33,441 bases of DNA from Fibrobacter sp. UBA1313 (GTDB lineage Bacteria; Fibrobacterota; Fibrobacteria; Fibrobacterales; Fibrobacteraceae), in contig DBTP01000035.1 of NCBI GenBank assembly GCA_002307115.1, positions 1 through 33,441 of the forward strand. The letters are read 5' to 3'. A program made the translations under genes and the position numbers. Under the pieces are notes generated by a model, which was given only the letters and a program-made list of their open reading frames with translations, had not been told where the DNA came from and made no database searches. Below, one piece after another: positions 1 to 8,635 of this stretch; within the stretch, counting starts at the first letter, position 1, and the number at the start of each line of letters is the position of its first letter.

Positions 1-145
1 TCTCACTAAGTGCTGAAGCACAAGTGTTCGTGTTTCTAGCTCGGCGATGTTCGATTTCATGGACGCAAAGAATTTTTTAAAGAGACCCTAGAATCAGTTT
101 CCTATATTTTAACGGTATCAATTTTTACTTCTCTAAGAGGTTATT
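1..145 (+). other. Upstream region of ilvD
   Basis: No gene is supported here. The segment holds a small inverted repeat (GTGCT-GA-AGCAC, 10-21) and an AT-rich stretch around 108-125 with TATATT/TATTTT hexamers that could serve as a -10 box for ilvD, but I see no convincing -35 at proper spacing. An AGAGG ribosome binding site sits about 7 nt before the ilvD ATG. A 14-codon ORF at 47-91 lacks the Ile/Leu/Val runs expected of an attenuator leader, so no attenuation is proposed. Confidence 0.4.
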
Positions 146-2002
146 ATGCCTAAACTTCGTTCCTTAACCACTATCGAAGGCCGTGAAATGGCCGGTGCCC
201 GCGCTTTGTGGCGTGCGACTGGTACTAAAGAATCCGATTTTGGAAAACCCATTATTGCTGTCGTGAACAGTTTTACTCAATTTGTTCCAGGCCATGTCCA
301 TTTGAAAGATTTAGGACAAATGGTCGCCCGCGAAATTGAAAAAGCGGGAGGCGTGGCAAAAGAAATGGGAACGATCGCTATTGACGACGGTATCGCCATG
401 GGCCACAGCGGTATGCTTTACAGTTTACCTTCTCGTGACTTGATTGCGGACTCCGTAGAATATATGGCAAATGCCCATTGCGCTGATGCTCTTGTGTGCA
501 TCAGCAACTGCGATAAAGTAACGCCCGGTATGTTGATGGCAGCGATGCGTTTAAATATTCCTGCCATTTTCGTGAGCGGGGGCCCCATGGAAGCGGGACA
601 CATGACCCAGGCTGATGGGACCGATCGCGCTTTGGATTTGATTGATTCCATGATTGACTCCGCCAATCCGAATATCAGCGACGAAGAATCGAAAAAAATC
701 GAAGATTCTGCCTGCCCGACTTGTGGTTCTTGCTCCGGCATGTTTACCGCAAATTCCATGAATAGCCTTACAGAAGCCTTGGGCCTTTCTCTCCCAGGAA
801 ATGGTTCCATCGTCGCGACACACTCCGAACGCAAAAAGTTGTTCGAAGAAGCGGGACTCCGCATTGTGGAACTTTGCCACCGTTTTTACGATCAAAACGA
901 TTTGAGTGTCCTTCCGAGAAGTATCGCTTCAAAGAATGCCTTTGAAAATGCGATGCGTTTGGATATCGCCATGGGCGGAAGTTCCAATACGGTACTCCAC
1001 CTCCTCGCGGTCGCCCAAGAAGCGGGTGTAGACTTTACCATGAAGGATGTGAACGCACTTTCCCGTACCACGCCTTGCCTTTGCAAAGTCGCCCCAACGG
1101 TTCATAATATCCATTTGGAACAAGTAAATCGCGCCGGTGGCATTATGGGGATTCTCGGCGAATTGGATCGCATGAATCTTATTCATCGGGAAGCCTTTAC
1201 GGTGCATGAAAAGACCATGGGAGAAGCTCTCGAAAAGTATGATATCGTACGAAATAACGCAAGCGAAGACATTAAGAAGCGTTACCTCGCAGGGCCTGCC
1301 AAAAAGTTTAATTTGGTCGCATTCTCACAATCGACCTATTACCCCAGCCTAGACCTGGATCGCGAACAGGGTGCGATTCGTAGTGGCGCTCACGCCTACT
1401 CTAAGGATGGCGGTTTGGCGGTGCTTTATGGTAATATTGCCCTTGACGGGTGCATTGTGAAAACAGCCGGTGTGGATGAATCTGTTTGGTTGTTCACAGG
1501 GCCTGCCGTTGTATTTGAAAGCCAGGAAGAAGCGGTAGAAGGCATTCTCGGTGGTCGCGTCAAACCGGGCATGGTTGTAGTGATTCGCTATGAAGGTCCC
1601 AAGGGTGGTCCTGGTATGCAAGAAATGCTCTACCCCACCAGTTATCTCAAGAGCATGGGGTTAGGCAAAGCCTGTGCCCTGATTACGGATGGTCGTTTCT
1701 CTGGTGGAACCAGCGGACTCTCCATTGGGCATGTGAGCCCAGAAGCGGCGAGCGGAGGCAACATTGGACTCGTCAAAGAGGGCGACCTGATTGAAATTGA
1801 TATCCCGAACCGTAAGGTAAACTTGGGAATCACGGATGCGGAACTTGCCGATCGTCGCAAAGCGATGGAAGCGAAGGGAAAGGATGCCTGGAAACCTCTC
1901 ACACGCAATCGCATCATTTCTAAAGCCCTCCAAGCCTATGCAGCGATGGCATCCAGTGCCGATAAAGGCGCAGTCCGCGATCTGTCTTTAATAGGTCGTT
2001 AA
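146..2002 (+). CDS. ilvD: Dihydroxy-acid dehydratase IlvD
   Basis: Cytoplasmic Fe-S dehydratase that converts 2,3-dihydroxy-acids into 2-keto acids, the shared penultimate step of valine, isoleucine and leucine synthesis. The 618-residue length matches full-length IlvD (about 616 in E. coli). The N-terminal region carries CISNCDKVTPGM (Cys118, Cys122) and then CPTCGSCSGMFTANSMN (Cys190, Cys193, Cys196), the hallmark cluster-binding and Mg-binding segments. The C-terminal half has GRFSGGTSGLSIGHVSPEA, typical of the IlvD/Edd family; the first Cys motif and the length favour IlvD over phosphogluconate dehydratase Edd. The ATG at 146 follows an AGAGG site. No other ilv gene is adjacent, and the gene is closed by a strong terminator, so it appears monocistronic in this window. 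Confidence 0.97.
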   Translation: MPKLRSLTTIEGREMAGARALWRATGTKESDFGKPIIAVVNSFTQFVPGHVHLKDLGQMVAREIEKAGGVAKEMGTIAIDDGIAMGHSGMLYSLPSRDLIADSVEYMANAHCADALVCISNCDKVTPGMLMAAMRLNIPAIFVSGGPMEAGHMTQADGTDRALDLIDSMIDSANPNISDEESKKIEDSACPTCGSCSGMFTANSMNSLTEALGLSLPGNGSIVATHSERKKLFEEAGLRIVELCHRFYDQNDLSVLPRSIASKNAFENAMRLDIAMGGSSNTVLHLLAVAQEAGVDFTMKDVNALSRTTPCLCKVAPTVHNIHLEQVNRAGGIMGILGELDRMNLIHREAFTVHEKTMGEALEKYDIVRNNASEDIKKRYLAGPAKKFNLVAFSQSTYYPSLDLDREQGAIRSGAHAYSKDGGLAVLYGNIALDGCIVKTAGVDESVWLFTGPAVVFESQEEAVEGILGGRVKPGMVVVIRYEGPKGGPGMQEMLYPTSYLKSMGLGKACALITDGRFSGGTSGLSIGHVSPEAASGGNIGLVKEGDLIEIDIPNRKVNLGITDAELADRRKAMEAKGKDAWKPLTRNRIISKALQAYAAMASSADKGAVRDLSLIGR

Positions 2003-2026
2003 TCCAATTCTCGTTTGATACTATTG

Positions 2027-2056
2027 AAGGCGCATCACTTTGTGATGCGCCTTTTT
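2027..2056 (+). terminator. Rho-independent terminator of ilvD
   Basis: A perfect 12-bp stem AAGGCGCATCAC / GTGATGCGCCTT (2027-2038 with 2042-2053) closes a 3-nt loop and runs into TTTTT on the plus strand, 25 bp after the ilvD stop. The other strand has no U-tract, so it acts for ilvD only. Confidence 0.93.
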
Positions 2057-2070
2057 GTAAATTACCCCGT

Positions 2071-2235
2071 ATGAAAGAGAAAATCATTACCTACATCAAG
2101 AGTTTCAATTTGAAATTTTTGCTGATTGCTTTCGCATTTTGCATTGTTCTTGCCATTATCAATAACGTCCGTGTGGATTCCTCAAAATCCGTAGAATGGA
2201 TTGGTTCTCAAAAAGTGCTGGAAAAACCGGAGTAG
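2071..2235 (+). CDS. Small single-pass membrane protein, 54 aa
   Basis: ORF of 54 codons from ATG 2071 to TAG 2235. It has a short basic N-terminus (MKEKIITYIK), one hydrophobic segment at about residues 15-31 (FKFLLIAFAFCIVLAII-like) and a polar tail that would lie outside the membrane and ends at EKPE. It ends 4 bp before the ATG of the MauE/DoxX-like gene, so the two are probably cotranscribed. The tail resembles, from memory, the segment between the anchor and the domain in membrane-anchored rhodanese-like proteins that often accompany MauE/DoxX proteins; no rhodanese domain follows, so it could be a natural small protein or a shortened remnant. No clear ribosome binding site precedes the ATG. 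Confidence 0.55.
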   Translation: MKEKIITYIKSFNLKFLLIAFAFCIVLAIINNVRVDSSKSVEWIGSQKVLEKPE

Positions 2236-2239
2236 TCCC

Positions 2240-2911
2240 ATGAAAAAGATTATCATCCCTGCTTTATTGGTCCTGCTAGCTGCGCTCTTCACAGCGGTGT
2301 GCGTTGCTGAAATTTCTTTTCCAGAATCATTTCTCACTTTTACCGACCAAAATTGGCTTTTGAAAATATATCCAAAGGCCTGGAAATACAGCCTTGAAAC
2401 TGGCCTTAGCTGCTTTGTCATTGCGATTTTACTTGTTATCCCTGCTTGGAAGATCAACAACGTATTTACAACAAAATCACTCGAAACACTCCTTCGTTTA
2501 GGGATCGGTACATTTTTTATAACCGCCAGTATTTTCAAAATTCAAGATCCGCTCGCTTTTGCGACACTCGTTGCACAATATCAATTTTTACCTAAATTCA
2601 TTAACAACTTTTTCAGTTTAGTTTATCCACAATTTGAATTTTGGTTTGGCCTTGCTCTTATCGTCGCTCCATTTACCAAAGAAACCGCTTTCGTCATTTT
2701 CTGGATGTTTGTGTCCTTTATCATCGCCCTCGCTTGGGCTCTTGCGGGGGATTTAGGCATCACTTGCGGTTGTTTTGCACTCGAAGGAGCACAAAGCAAA
2801 AATGAAACTTGGACGTCTCTTATTCGTGATTTAGTGTTGATTGGCCCCACATTTTGGCTCACCCTGCGGCCAAATCGGAGCCTCATTGGAATTTGGCGAA
2901 AGGTTTCCTAG
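2240..2911 (+). CDS. MauE/DoxX-like integral membrane protein
   Basis: A 223-residue membrane protein with an N-terminal hydrophobic segment (residues 2-23) and about four further membrane segments. Residues 97-118 (SIFKIQDPLAFATLVAQYQ followed by FLP) and CGCFA at 176-180 match the pattern of MauE/DoxX-type proteins (K-x-x-D-P-x-x-F ... Y-x-x-LP; G-x-x-CGCF). The family is linked to methylamine utilisation and, more widely, to thiol/disulfide or electron-transfer membrane complexes; the actual partner here is unknown. I chose ATG 2240 over an in-frame ATG at 2201 because 2201 lies inside the upstream small gene and 2240 gives a clean signal-anchor start. It is convergent with the ABC operon (47-bp gap, no obvious hairpin). 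Confidence 0.75.
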   Translation: MKKIIIPALLVLLAALFTAVCVAEISFPESFLTFTDQNWLLKIYPKAWKYSLETGLSCFVIAILLVIPAWKINNVFTTKSLETLLRLGIGTFFITASIFKIQDPLAFATLVAQYQFLPKFINNFFSLVYPQFEFWFGLALIVAPFTKETAFVIFWMFVSFIIALAWALAGDLGITCGCFALEGAQSKNETWTSLIRDLVLIGPTFWLTLRPNRSLIGIWRKVS

Positions 2912-2958
2912 CGGGAATAAACTTCTAGCTCAAAACGAATTGTTAGAGATGCATTGAA

Positions 2959-5166
2959 TCAGTTATGGCGATTCCGAGTGCTACCCGAAATACCAAATAG
3001 TATTTGAGCCTGCATAATTAAAAACAGCAGCAACACAGGAATCGTGGAAAGTGTTGCTGCAGCCATCAAAAGATCAAAGCGATTACCAAATTGACCTGCA
3101 AAGAGACGCATGCCCACAGGAATCGTCGCCGTTGTCATATCCATAGATAACACCCATGCAAACATGAGTTCATCCCAAGCAAGAATAAAAGTATAAATAG
3201 CGGTCGCTACAATACCAGGCATCGCAGAAGGCAAAACCACTCGAAAAAAAGCACGGAATCTAGAGCATCCATCAATAAGAGCGGCTTCTTCTAGTTCTCT
3301 TGGCACCGCCAAGAAAAAGCCCCGCAAAATCCATGTGGCCATAGGGATAAACAACGCGGAGTAAACAAGAATGATCCCAATCTTGGTATTCAGCAAATGA
3401 ATGGAGGAATTTTGCTGCAAGTAAGAAAAGAAAAGAAACACTGGGATAAGAAATAAAACGCCTGGAACCACTTGAGTCCAGAGAACTGTAAAATTCATTG
3501 TATTACGCCCAAAGAACCGAAAACGAGCAAGAGCATATCCTGCCAAAGCAGAAAGAATAATCGAAATAAGTACTGTCGAGCCACAGATAATCAAAGAATT
3601 ACTCAAGAATGTTTTAAACGGAATTGTCCGTAAAAGGTCTTCATAATTGCGCCAATGCAGATAAATTCCGCCCTTCGGAAGATTATAGGATTCTCCCCTA
3701 AAACCTTGTTTATACACCTCTGCAAGTTGCCCTTTTAAGCCACCCACCCAAATACGCCCCTTCGCTACAAAAAGACTCGAAACAACACCATTTTCAAAAC
3801 GGGTAGAATCTTTTGGGTTACGCATATAATTTGAATAAACTTTTCTTGACGAAGTTTCTGCACTCAGGAGATCCCACAAAGGCACAGCGAACACACCTTC
3901 CGAAGATCCCAAATAGACCTGATTTTCATGAACTTGAAGTGCTGTAATATCGGATTGAAAAATGTTGACATCGCCAAAAACTCTTTTAAGAGCTTGCCCT
4001 GAACGGAAATCAAAGAAAACTATTTCACGCCCGTAGGTAAAAAGTACTGCGGAACTTCCTACTAAAGCCAAACGGAGGTCACGACCATTATAGAAAGGCA
4101 ACCCTCCTTCACCAAATAAAAAATTTGCCTTAACTTTTTCTGTTTCAATATCCACCAAAGAAAATCCCTGATCATGGGCCACCAAAATTTCAGTTTCAGA
4201 CACTCGCAAAATCTCTTGAATAGAAGAAGTCGGCAAGCCATTATTCATAGTAATCCAGCGGATGGAAGCAGGCTTATCAGGGTCAATAATCGCAATACCC
4301 GGAAAAGCTTCCCACCAAACCCCCATGCAAAGGTATTTCCCCACACCCACAAGAGACATGCCATGATCACTCGCAGGCACTCGGTCTACCCAAATCGACT
4401 CCCAAGGAATTTGACGATAACGGGTTAACTCGTGAGGAACTCGCTCCGCGAGACACCAACGAAAAAGCTCCTTATTTTCACTATAGGTACGGTGTGTTTT
4501 CTTAAACAAATGGGGAATCATGGGATTCACCCAATTGGGCTCCAAGGACCACACGTCGAGAATTTGATTTACCTTCTCTGGGGAATTTAAAATCTGATTC
4601 AAACTTTCAATCACTGTCGAATCTTCTGAAAAAGGCCGCTGTAGAAAATCAGTCAGAAACTTTTCTTTTCCATTCGAAAGCAGAGGAGTCCCATTAAGCA
4701 TCCCTGCAAGACGACTGAATTCGACGACTGGAATCTGATTGGACACAAAACGAAACTCGGTAAAATCTTTTTTGATAAAAGATTTTTTAAACAAATTCCA
4801 ACCCCATTGTCGATCCACTTTACCTTTTTTAAGATCAACATGCATCAACGCCTCATCAGGAGAAAATGCATACAACTCATTATTCCGTAGGGCATAGTGA
4901 ACAGAAACAGCAGAAAGGTCAATGTCTATCCTATCAGGATCCGTGAGATGTCCTGATGGAAATCGATAAACCTGGCCATGTAAGGTAGCTGCCACAAGGC
5001 CCATTTTTTCGATAGGTCTAAAAAAAGGCACGTCTGATCGATAAGGCGCTGGAAATAAACGCCCTTGCATAATCTCATTACTGCCCATCAGAGAACTCCA
5101 TACCATCCATACAAGAGGTATAGAATTCAAGACAACAAAAATAATGGCAACAATTCTAATTATCAT
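2959..5166 (-). CDS. MalG-type ABC permease with large extracytoplasmic propeller-like insert
   Basis: Inner-membrane subunit of a carbohydrate-type ABC importer, 735 residues where MalG-like permeases are usually about 280. TM1 is residues 2-25; the canonical permease core resumes near residue 502 (HWRNYEDLL, then TM2 from about 520) and contains the EAA loop ELEEAALIDGCSRFRAFF that docks on the ATPase. The roughly 450 residues between them replace the short first periplasmic loop. Their second half has repeated beta-rich units such as NGLPTSSIQEIL, ILVAHDQGFSLVDI, VYLGSSEGVFAV and IWVGGLKGQLAEV, which resemble the propeller repeats of extracytoplasmic sensor domains. Start ATG 5166 is preceded by GGAAGGG and overlaps the upstream permease stop by 11 bp; a longer in-frame start at 5211 would lie deeper inside that gene. 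Substrate is unknown. Confidence 0.88.
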   Translation of the reverse strand: MIIRIVAIIFVVLNSIPLVWMVWSSLMGSNEIMQGRLFPAPYRSDVPFFRPIEKMGLVAATLHGQVYRFPSGHLTDPDRIDIDLSAVSVHYALRNNELYAFSPDEALMHVDLKKGKVDRQWGWNLFKKSFIKKDFTEFRFVSNQIPVVEFSRLAGMLNGTPLLSNGKEKFLTDFLQRPFSEDSTVIESLNQILNSPEKVNQILDVWSLEPNWVNPMIPHLFKKTHRTYSENKELFRWCLAERVPHELTRYRQIPWESIWVDRVPASDHGMSLVGVGKYLCMGVWWEAFPGIAIIDPDKPASIRWITMNNGLPTSSIQEILRVSETEILVAHDQGFSLVDIETEKVKANFLFGEGGLPFYNGRDLRLALVGSSAVLFTYGREIVFFDFRSGQALKRVFGDVNIFQSDITALQVHENQVYLGSSEGVFAVPLWDLLSAETSSRKVYSNYMRNPKDSTRFENGVVSSLFVAKGRIWVGGLKGQLAEVYKQGFRGESYNLPKGGIYLHWRNYEDLLRTIPFKTFLSNSLIICGSTVLISIILSALAGYALARFRFFGRNTMNFTVLWTQVVPGVLFLIPVFLFFSYLQQNSSIHLLNTKIGIILVYSALFIPMATWILRGFFLAVPRELEEAALIDGCSRFRAFFRVVLPSAMPGIVATAIYTFILAWDELMFAWVLSMDMTTATIPVGMRLFAGQFGNRFDLLMAAATLSTIPVLLLFLIMQAQILFGISGSTRNRHN

Positions 5167-6136
5167 GTACGCCCTTCCAGAATAATCGATACCAGAAGAA
5201 GACAGTAACAAGCATCATCGTCATTAAAAGCGTGCTTAATGCGGCACCTAGGCCTAAATTCCATGTTTGGAAAGTCGTCCGATATATGTATGTCATGAGC
5301 AAATCGCCATGTTTCCCAGGAAATCCAGAGCCATTGCCAAACATCATCGCCACAATGTTAAAGCTATAAACATTGATCACTAAACTTTGCAAAACAATCA
5401 ACGCAAAAATAGGTTTCAAAATGGGAAGTGTGATGCGAAAAAACTGTTCATGTTTCGTCGCTCCATCAAGTTCCGCGGCTTCATAAATTTCCTTCGGAAT
5501 TGCAGTAAGCCCCGTAAGAAACATCATCATACAAAAAGGCCAAAATCGCCAAATCGTAGGAATAATGATAGCCCAAATCGTATTTGAGCCCGTAAGCCAA
5601 TTAGGTTTTATTAACTCACCTATAGAAGTATATTCCCAGTGAGCCCCAAACCAACCGGAAAGTACATCCCAATGGAGATAATCAAAAAGAAGCGTATTGA
5701 TAATCCCCTCTTCTTGTTGCCACATAAACCCCCACAAAAGACCGACAACATAACTGGGGACAATCCAAGAAAATAAAAGCAACAAGCGCACAAGACTGAC
5801 CCCTTTAAACTTCTGCATCACAATAATAGAGCCCAATAGTCCCAATCCAATAGAACCGACACTCACACAAATCGAATACATAACTGTATTGCGAAAAGCA
5901 TCGATCAATTGATCAAAAGTACTCCCCCCTGAAAGAAAAAGTTCTCTAAAATTATTCCACCCCGCAAAAGGAGCGGAGAAAAATTGATCCAATGTCGATT
6001 TATCACTCACATGAAAACTTATGACAATGCCAGAAATCACAGGGACCAGAAAAAATACAATCAAGAATAAAAAGGCGGGCAAAACAAAGGCAAGAATCAG
6101 CGAACGGCCTCTTAATTGATATTTATCAATTTTCAT
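5156..6136 (-). CDS. MalF-type ABC permease
   Basis: First permease subunit of the importer, 326 residues, within the usual 290-330 range of MalF/UgpA-type permeases. TM1 is around residues 12-40 (LILAFVLPAFLFLIVFFL), with five more hydrophobic segments. The EAA loop EIYEAAELDGATKHEQFF near residue 220 is the ATPase docking motif. The start at ATG 6136 is chosen because GGGAAG lies 7 nt upstream and it overlaps the solute-binding protein stop by 11 bp; the same 11-bp ATG-to-stop overlap recurs at its own 3' end with the next permease, which implies translational coupling and fixed subunit ratios. Confidence 0.92.
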   Translation of the reverse strand: MKIDKYQLRGRSLILAFVLPAFLFLIVFFLVPVISGIVISFHVSDKSTLDQFFSAPFAGWNNFRELFLSGGSTFDQLIDAFRNTVMYSICVSVGSIGLGLLGSIIVMQKFKGVSLVRLLLLFSWIVPSYVVGLLWGFMWQQEEGIINTLLFDYLHWDVLSGWFGAHWEYTSIGELIKPNWLTGSNTIWAIIIPTIWRFWPFCMMMFLTGLTAIPKEIYEAAELDGATKHEQFFRITLPILKPIFALIVLQSLVINVYSFNIVAMMFGNGSGFPGKHGDLLMTYIYRTTFQTWNLGLGAALSTLLMTMMLVTVFFWYRLFWKGVHDN

Positions 6137-7544
6137 GGAAAGACTTCCCATGTTGACGTTCGATATAATGATTGATTTCACGATCTGCAGCCTGAATCTC
6201 AGCAATGATAGCCTTCTCAGGCCATTCATCTGGAGGAGATGCGGTAATCAAATCAAAAATATTTCCAAAGCGACGGAGCAAAATATCAGTTTCAATTTCT
6301 CCCCAATAATGCACCGCTGGGTATGATTTAGAGTGCATCGCCATTTGCTGAAAAATTTGTCTTTTTTCATCTTCCTTGAAAAATGGATATTCGTAGGTAA
6401 CATTCAATGCAGGCAAAAAGCCCGTCGTTCGAGACATGGCCAGTTGAACGTCAGCACGTGTGGTGAGGTATCGAAGTAAAGCTTTAGACTCGCGTTTGTG
6501 CTGAGTGAATCTGAAAATTGAAAGATTGGAACCGCCTGCAAAATACCAAGGCTCGTTGCCTTTTGGGGACGAAGGAGGTAACATACAAGAATAGTTCCGA
6601 GCAGTTACACTTTTGGCTTGCCCTCCCAAAAAGCGCGGGCTGTCAAGATAAATGGTTTTATTGGTGGCATCAAACCAAAAAGCAAATCGCCCTTCATCAA
6701 AATCAGAACTCACCTGGTTTGTATTTTTTCCCAAATTACGGCGGTTATTATAACCCGCTCGCACTAAATCCAAATAGAACATGATTCCCGCAATAGAGGC
6801 CGAATCAGCAATGGTACTCCGCGTCGCCGTAGAATCCAGAAAATCACCACCAGCACCCCAAATCCAAGGAGCAAAATTATGAATCACATTCCAGTCATGT
6901 TTTCCTGGGTAACCAATAGGTTCAACAGGAATCCCTTCAATAACCAAATTTGCCTGTTGAATTTTTTTAAGTGTTTTTTTGAAATCATTCCAAGTGACAA
7001 TATCGGTGGACTTTACCCCAATCTGTGCAAGCACATCACGTCGAAAATAGAGAGGGCGAACATCTAAAAACCATGGAAATGAGGTCACACTATCAGAACC
7101 AATTGGACGCGCAAACCGCATCGCCGAAGGAACAAAAACAGAATCCCCACCTGCCAATTCCAACAAAGAATCTAAAGAAAGTAAAGCCCCCATTTGAGTG
7201 ACAGAAGCGGCCCAAGTCGTCGGCATTTGAAGAATATCAGGCCCATTAAACGTGGTAGCCGCAGTCGTAATTTTTGTCCAAGCGACGCTCCAATCAAGAA
7301 CCGTCACTTCGACTTTAATCCCCGGATTTTCAAGTTCAAAATTTCGAAGAATACGATTCATGTCCGCTTCAGGATCAAGGCTGTTAGGCATAATCCACAT
7401 TTGAAGCACCGTCTTTTGCCGTTCCGTTGAATAATCATCTTCACAGGATAAAACAACAGGAATACAAAAGCAGAAAAACAGAGCCACCAAAAGCCCTCGA
7501 ATCCAAGACAAAAGTTTCCTTTTTTCTTTTATCGAAGTAGTCAA
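6126..7544 (-). CDS. Extracellular solute-binding protein, lipoprotein (family 1, sugar type)
   Basis: Receptor of the importer, 472 residues. A basic start (KEKRK) is followed by a hydrophobic core and the lipobox VLSC with lipidated Cys34, so it is a membrane-anchored lipoprotein. The mature part opens with QMWIMPNS and a helix with FELENPGIKVEVTVLDW, the typical first strand and helix of family 1 carbohydrate-binding proteins. The best start is TTG at 7544: its TTGA overlaps the stop of the ATPase gene, GGGGAAAG lies 6 nt upstream, and no ATG occurs before the signal peptide core (next Met is past the lipobox). The ligand cannot be read from sequence. Confidence 0.88.
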   Translation of the reverse strand: MTTSIKEKRKLLSWIRGLLVALFFCFCIPVVLSCEDDYSTERQKTVLQMWIMPNSLDPEADMNRILRNFELENPGIKVEVTVLDWSVAWTKITTAATTFNGPDILQMPTTWAASVTQMGALLSLDSLLELAGGDSVFVPSAMRFARPIGSDSVTSFPWFLDVRPLYFRRDVLAQIGVKSTDIVTWNDFKKTLKKIQQANLVIEGIPVEPIGYPGKHDWNVIHNFAPWIWGAGGDFLDSTATRSTIADSASIAGIMFYLDLVRAGYNNRRNLGKNTNQVSSDFDEGRFAFWFDATNKTIYLDSPRFLGGQAKSVTARNYSCMLPPSSPKGNEPWYFAGGSNLSIFRFTQHKRESKALLRYLTTRADVQLAMSRTTGFLPALNVTYEYPFFKEDEKRQIFQQMAMHSKSYPAVHYWGEIETDILLRRFGNIFDLITASPPDEWPEKAIIAEIQAADREINHYIERQHGKSFHEN

Positions 7545-8632
7545 TGAATACTTTCCCCTGTCGAAATATCAAACATCTGAATTTTAAGTTCATCAAGGCA
7601 AAGAAACAGCCGTTCCCCGACTTCGTAGTGGCTACCTGCAGAAACACGCACCACCAAACTCAAATCGTTACAACGAGTGTAAATCAAAGTTTCTGGGCCC
7701 AGAGGTTCAATCACTTCCACTGTAATAGGAATCGCTTTGGGCGAACTGGAACAAATGGAAAGATATTCTGGACGAATACCCATACGAATACGTGGATACT
7801 TTTTGAGTGTCGATGCCACAGAACTAAAAGCGGGAATAGACAATCCGGCTTTTTCAATAAAAATATCATCTCGAATAAACTGAACGGAAAAAATATTCAT
7901 GGGGGGAATGCCGATAAATCCGGCGACAAATTCATTGGCCGGATGGGAATACAACTCCATTGGAGATCCAATCTGTTGAATTTTCCCTTCATTAAGGCAG
8001 ACAATGCGATCCCCCATGGTCATCGCCTCTGTCTGATCGTGAGTCACAAAAACCATGGTTGATTGCAAACGCGTATGCAATCGGCCCAATTCGACTCTCA
8101 TCTGATTTCTCATCTTCGCATCTAAATTCGAAAGCGGTTCGTCGAAAAGAAAAATACGAGGTTTGCGAACCATCGCCCGTCCCAGTGCCACACGCTGACG
8201 CTGCCCACCGGAAAGATGTTTGGGTTTTCTATCAAGAACAGATTCTAACTCCAGAATTTCAGCGGTTTCACGAACTCGTTCACGAATTTCATTTGAGGTG
8301 AACAAGCCTTTGAGTTTTAAACCAAACTCCAGATTTTCTCGCACGGTCATGTGAGGATAAAGGGCATGTGTTTGAAACACCATGGCAATATCGCGATCCT
8401 TGGGTTCCACATTAGAGGCATTGACACCACTGATAAATATTTCCCCGCTCGTGGGAGAATCTAACCCGGCAATCATACGAAGTACGGTGGACTTCCCGCA
8501 ACCGGAAGGTCCCACCAAGACAACAAACTCCCCCTCCTTAATTTCAAGAGAAAGAGAATCCACAGCAACAGATACCCCCTGAAAGGTTTTAGAAACCCCA
8601 ACTAGAGAGACGGATGTGGCTTTCGAATCCAT
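7541..8632 (-). CDS. ABC transporter ATPase, UgpC/MsmX/MalK type
   Basis: Cytoplasmic ATPase of 363 residues that should energise the two permeases of this operon. Visible motifs: Walker A GPSGCGKST (41-49), Q-loop Gln87, signature LSGGQRQR (140-147), Walker B IFLFDEP (160-166, catalytic Glu165), D-loop SNLDAK and switch His198 (FVTHDQTEAM). The C-terminal ~120 residues form the TOBE/OB regulatory region typical of sugar importers (MRIGIRPEYL-like strand: RMGIRPEYLSIC). Length equals the family norm of about 360-370. It starts 3 bp after the receiver-like gene and overlaps the solute-binding protein start by 4 bp. Confidence 0.95.
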   Translation of the reverse strand: MDSKATSVSLVGVSKTFQGVSVAVDSLSLEIKEGEFVVLVGPSGCGKSTVLRMIAGLDSPTSGEIFISGVNASNVEPKDRDIAMVFQTHALYPHMTVRENLEFGLKLKGLFTSNEIRERVRETAEILELESVLDRKPKHLSGGQRQRVALGRAMVRKPRIFLFDEPLSNLDAKMRNQMRVELGRLHTRLQSTMVFVTHDQTEAMTMGDRIVCLNEGKIQQIGSPMELYSHPANEFVAGFIGIPPMNIFSVQFIRDDIFIEKAGLSIPAFSSVASTLKKYPRIRMGIRPEYLSICSSSPKAIPITVEVIEPLGPETLIYTRCNDLSLVVRVSAGSHYEVGERLFLCLDELKIQMFDISTGESIH

Positions 8633-8635
8633 AGG

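Noticed and set aside
47..91. Leader peptide / attenuator before ilvD
   Set aside because: The 14-codon ORF has no Ile/Leu/Val run and no terminator hairpin lies between it and ilvD.
2182..2538. 118-codon minus-strand ORF
   Set aside because: Antisense to the MauE/DoxX-like gene, with no recognisable family and no independent start signals.
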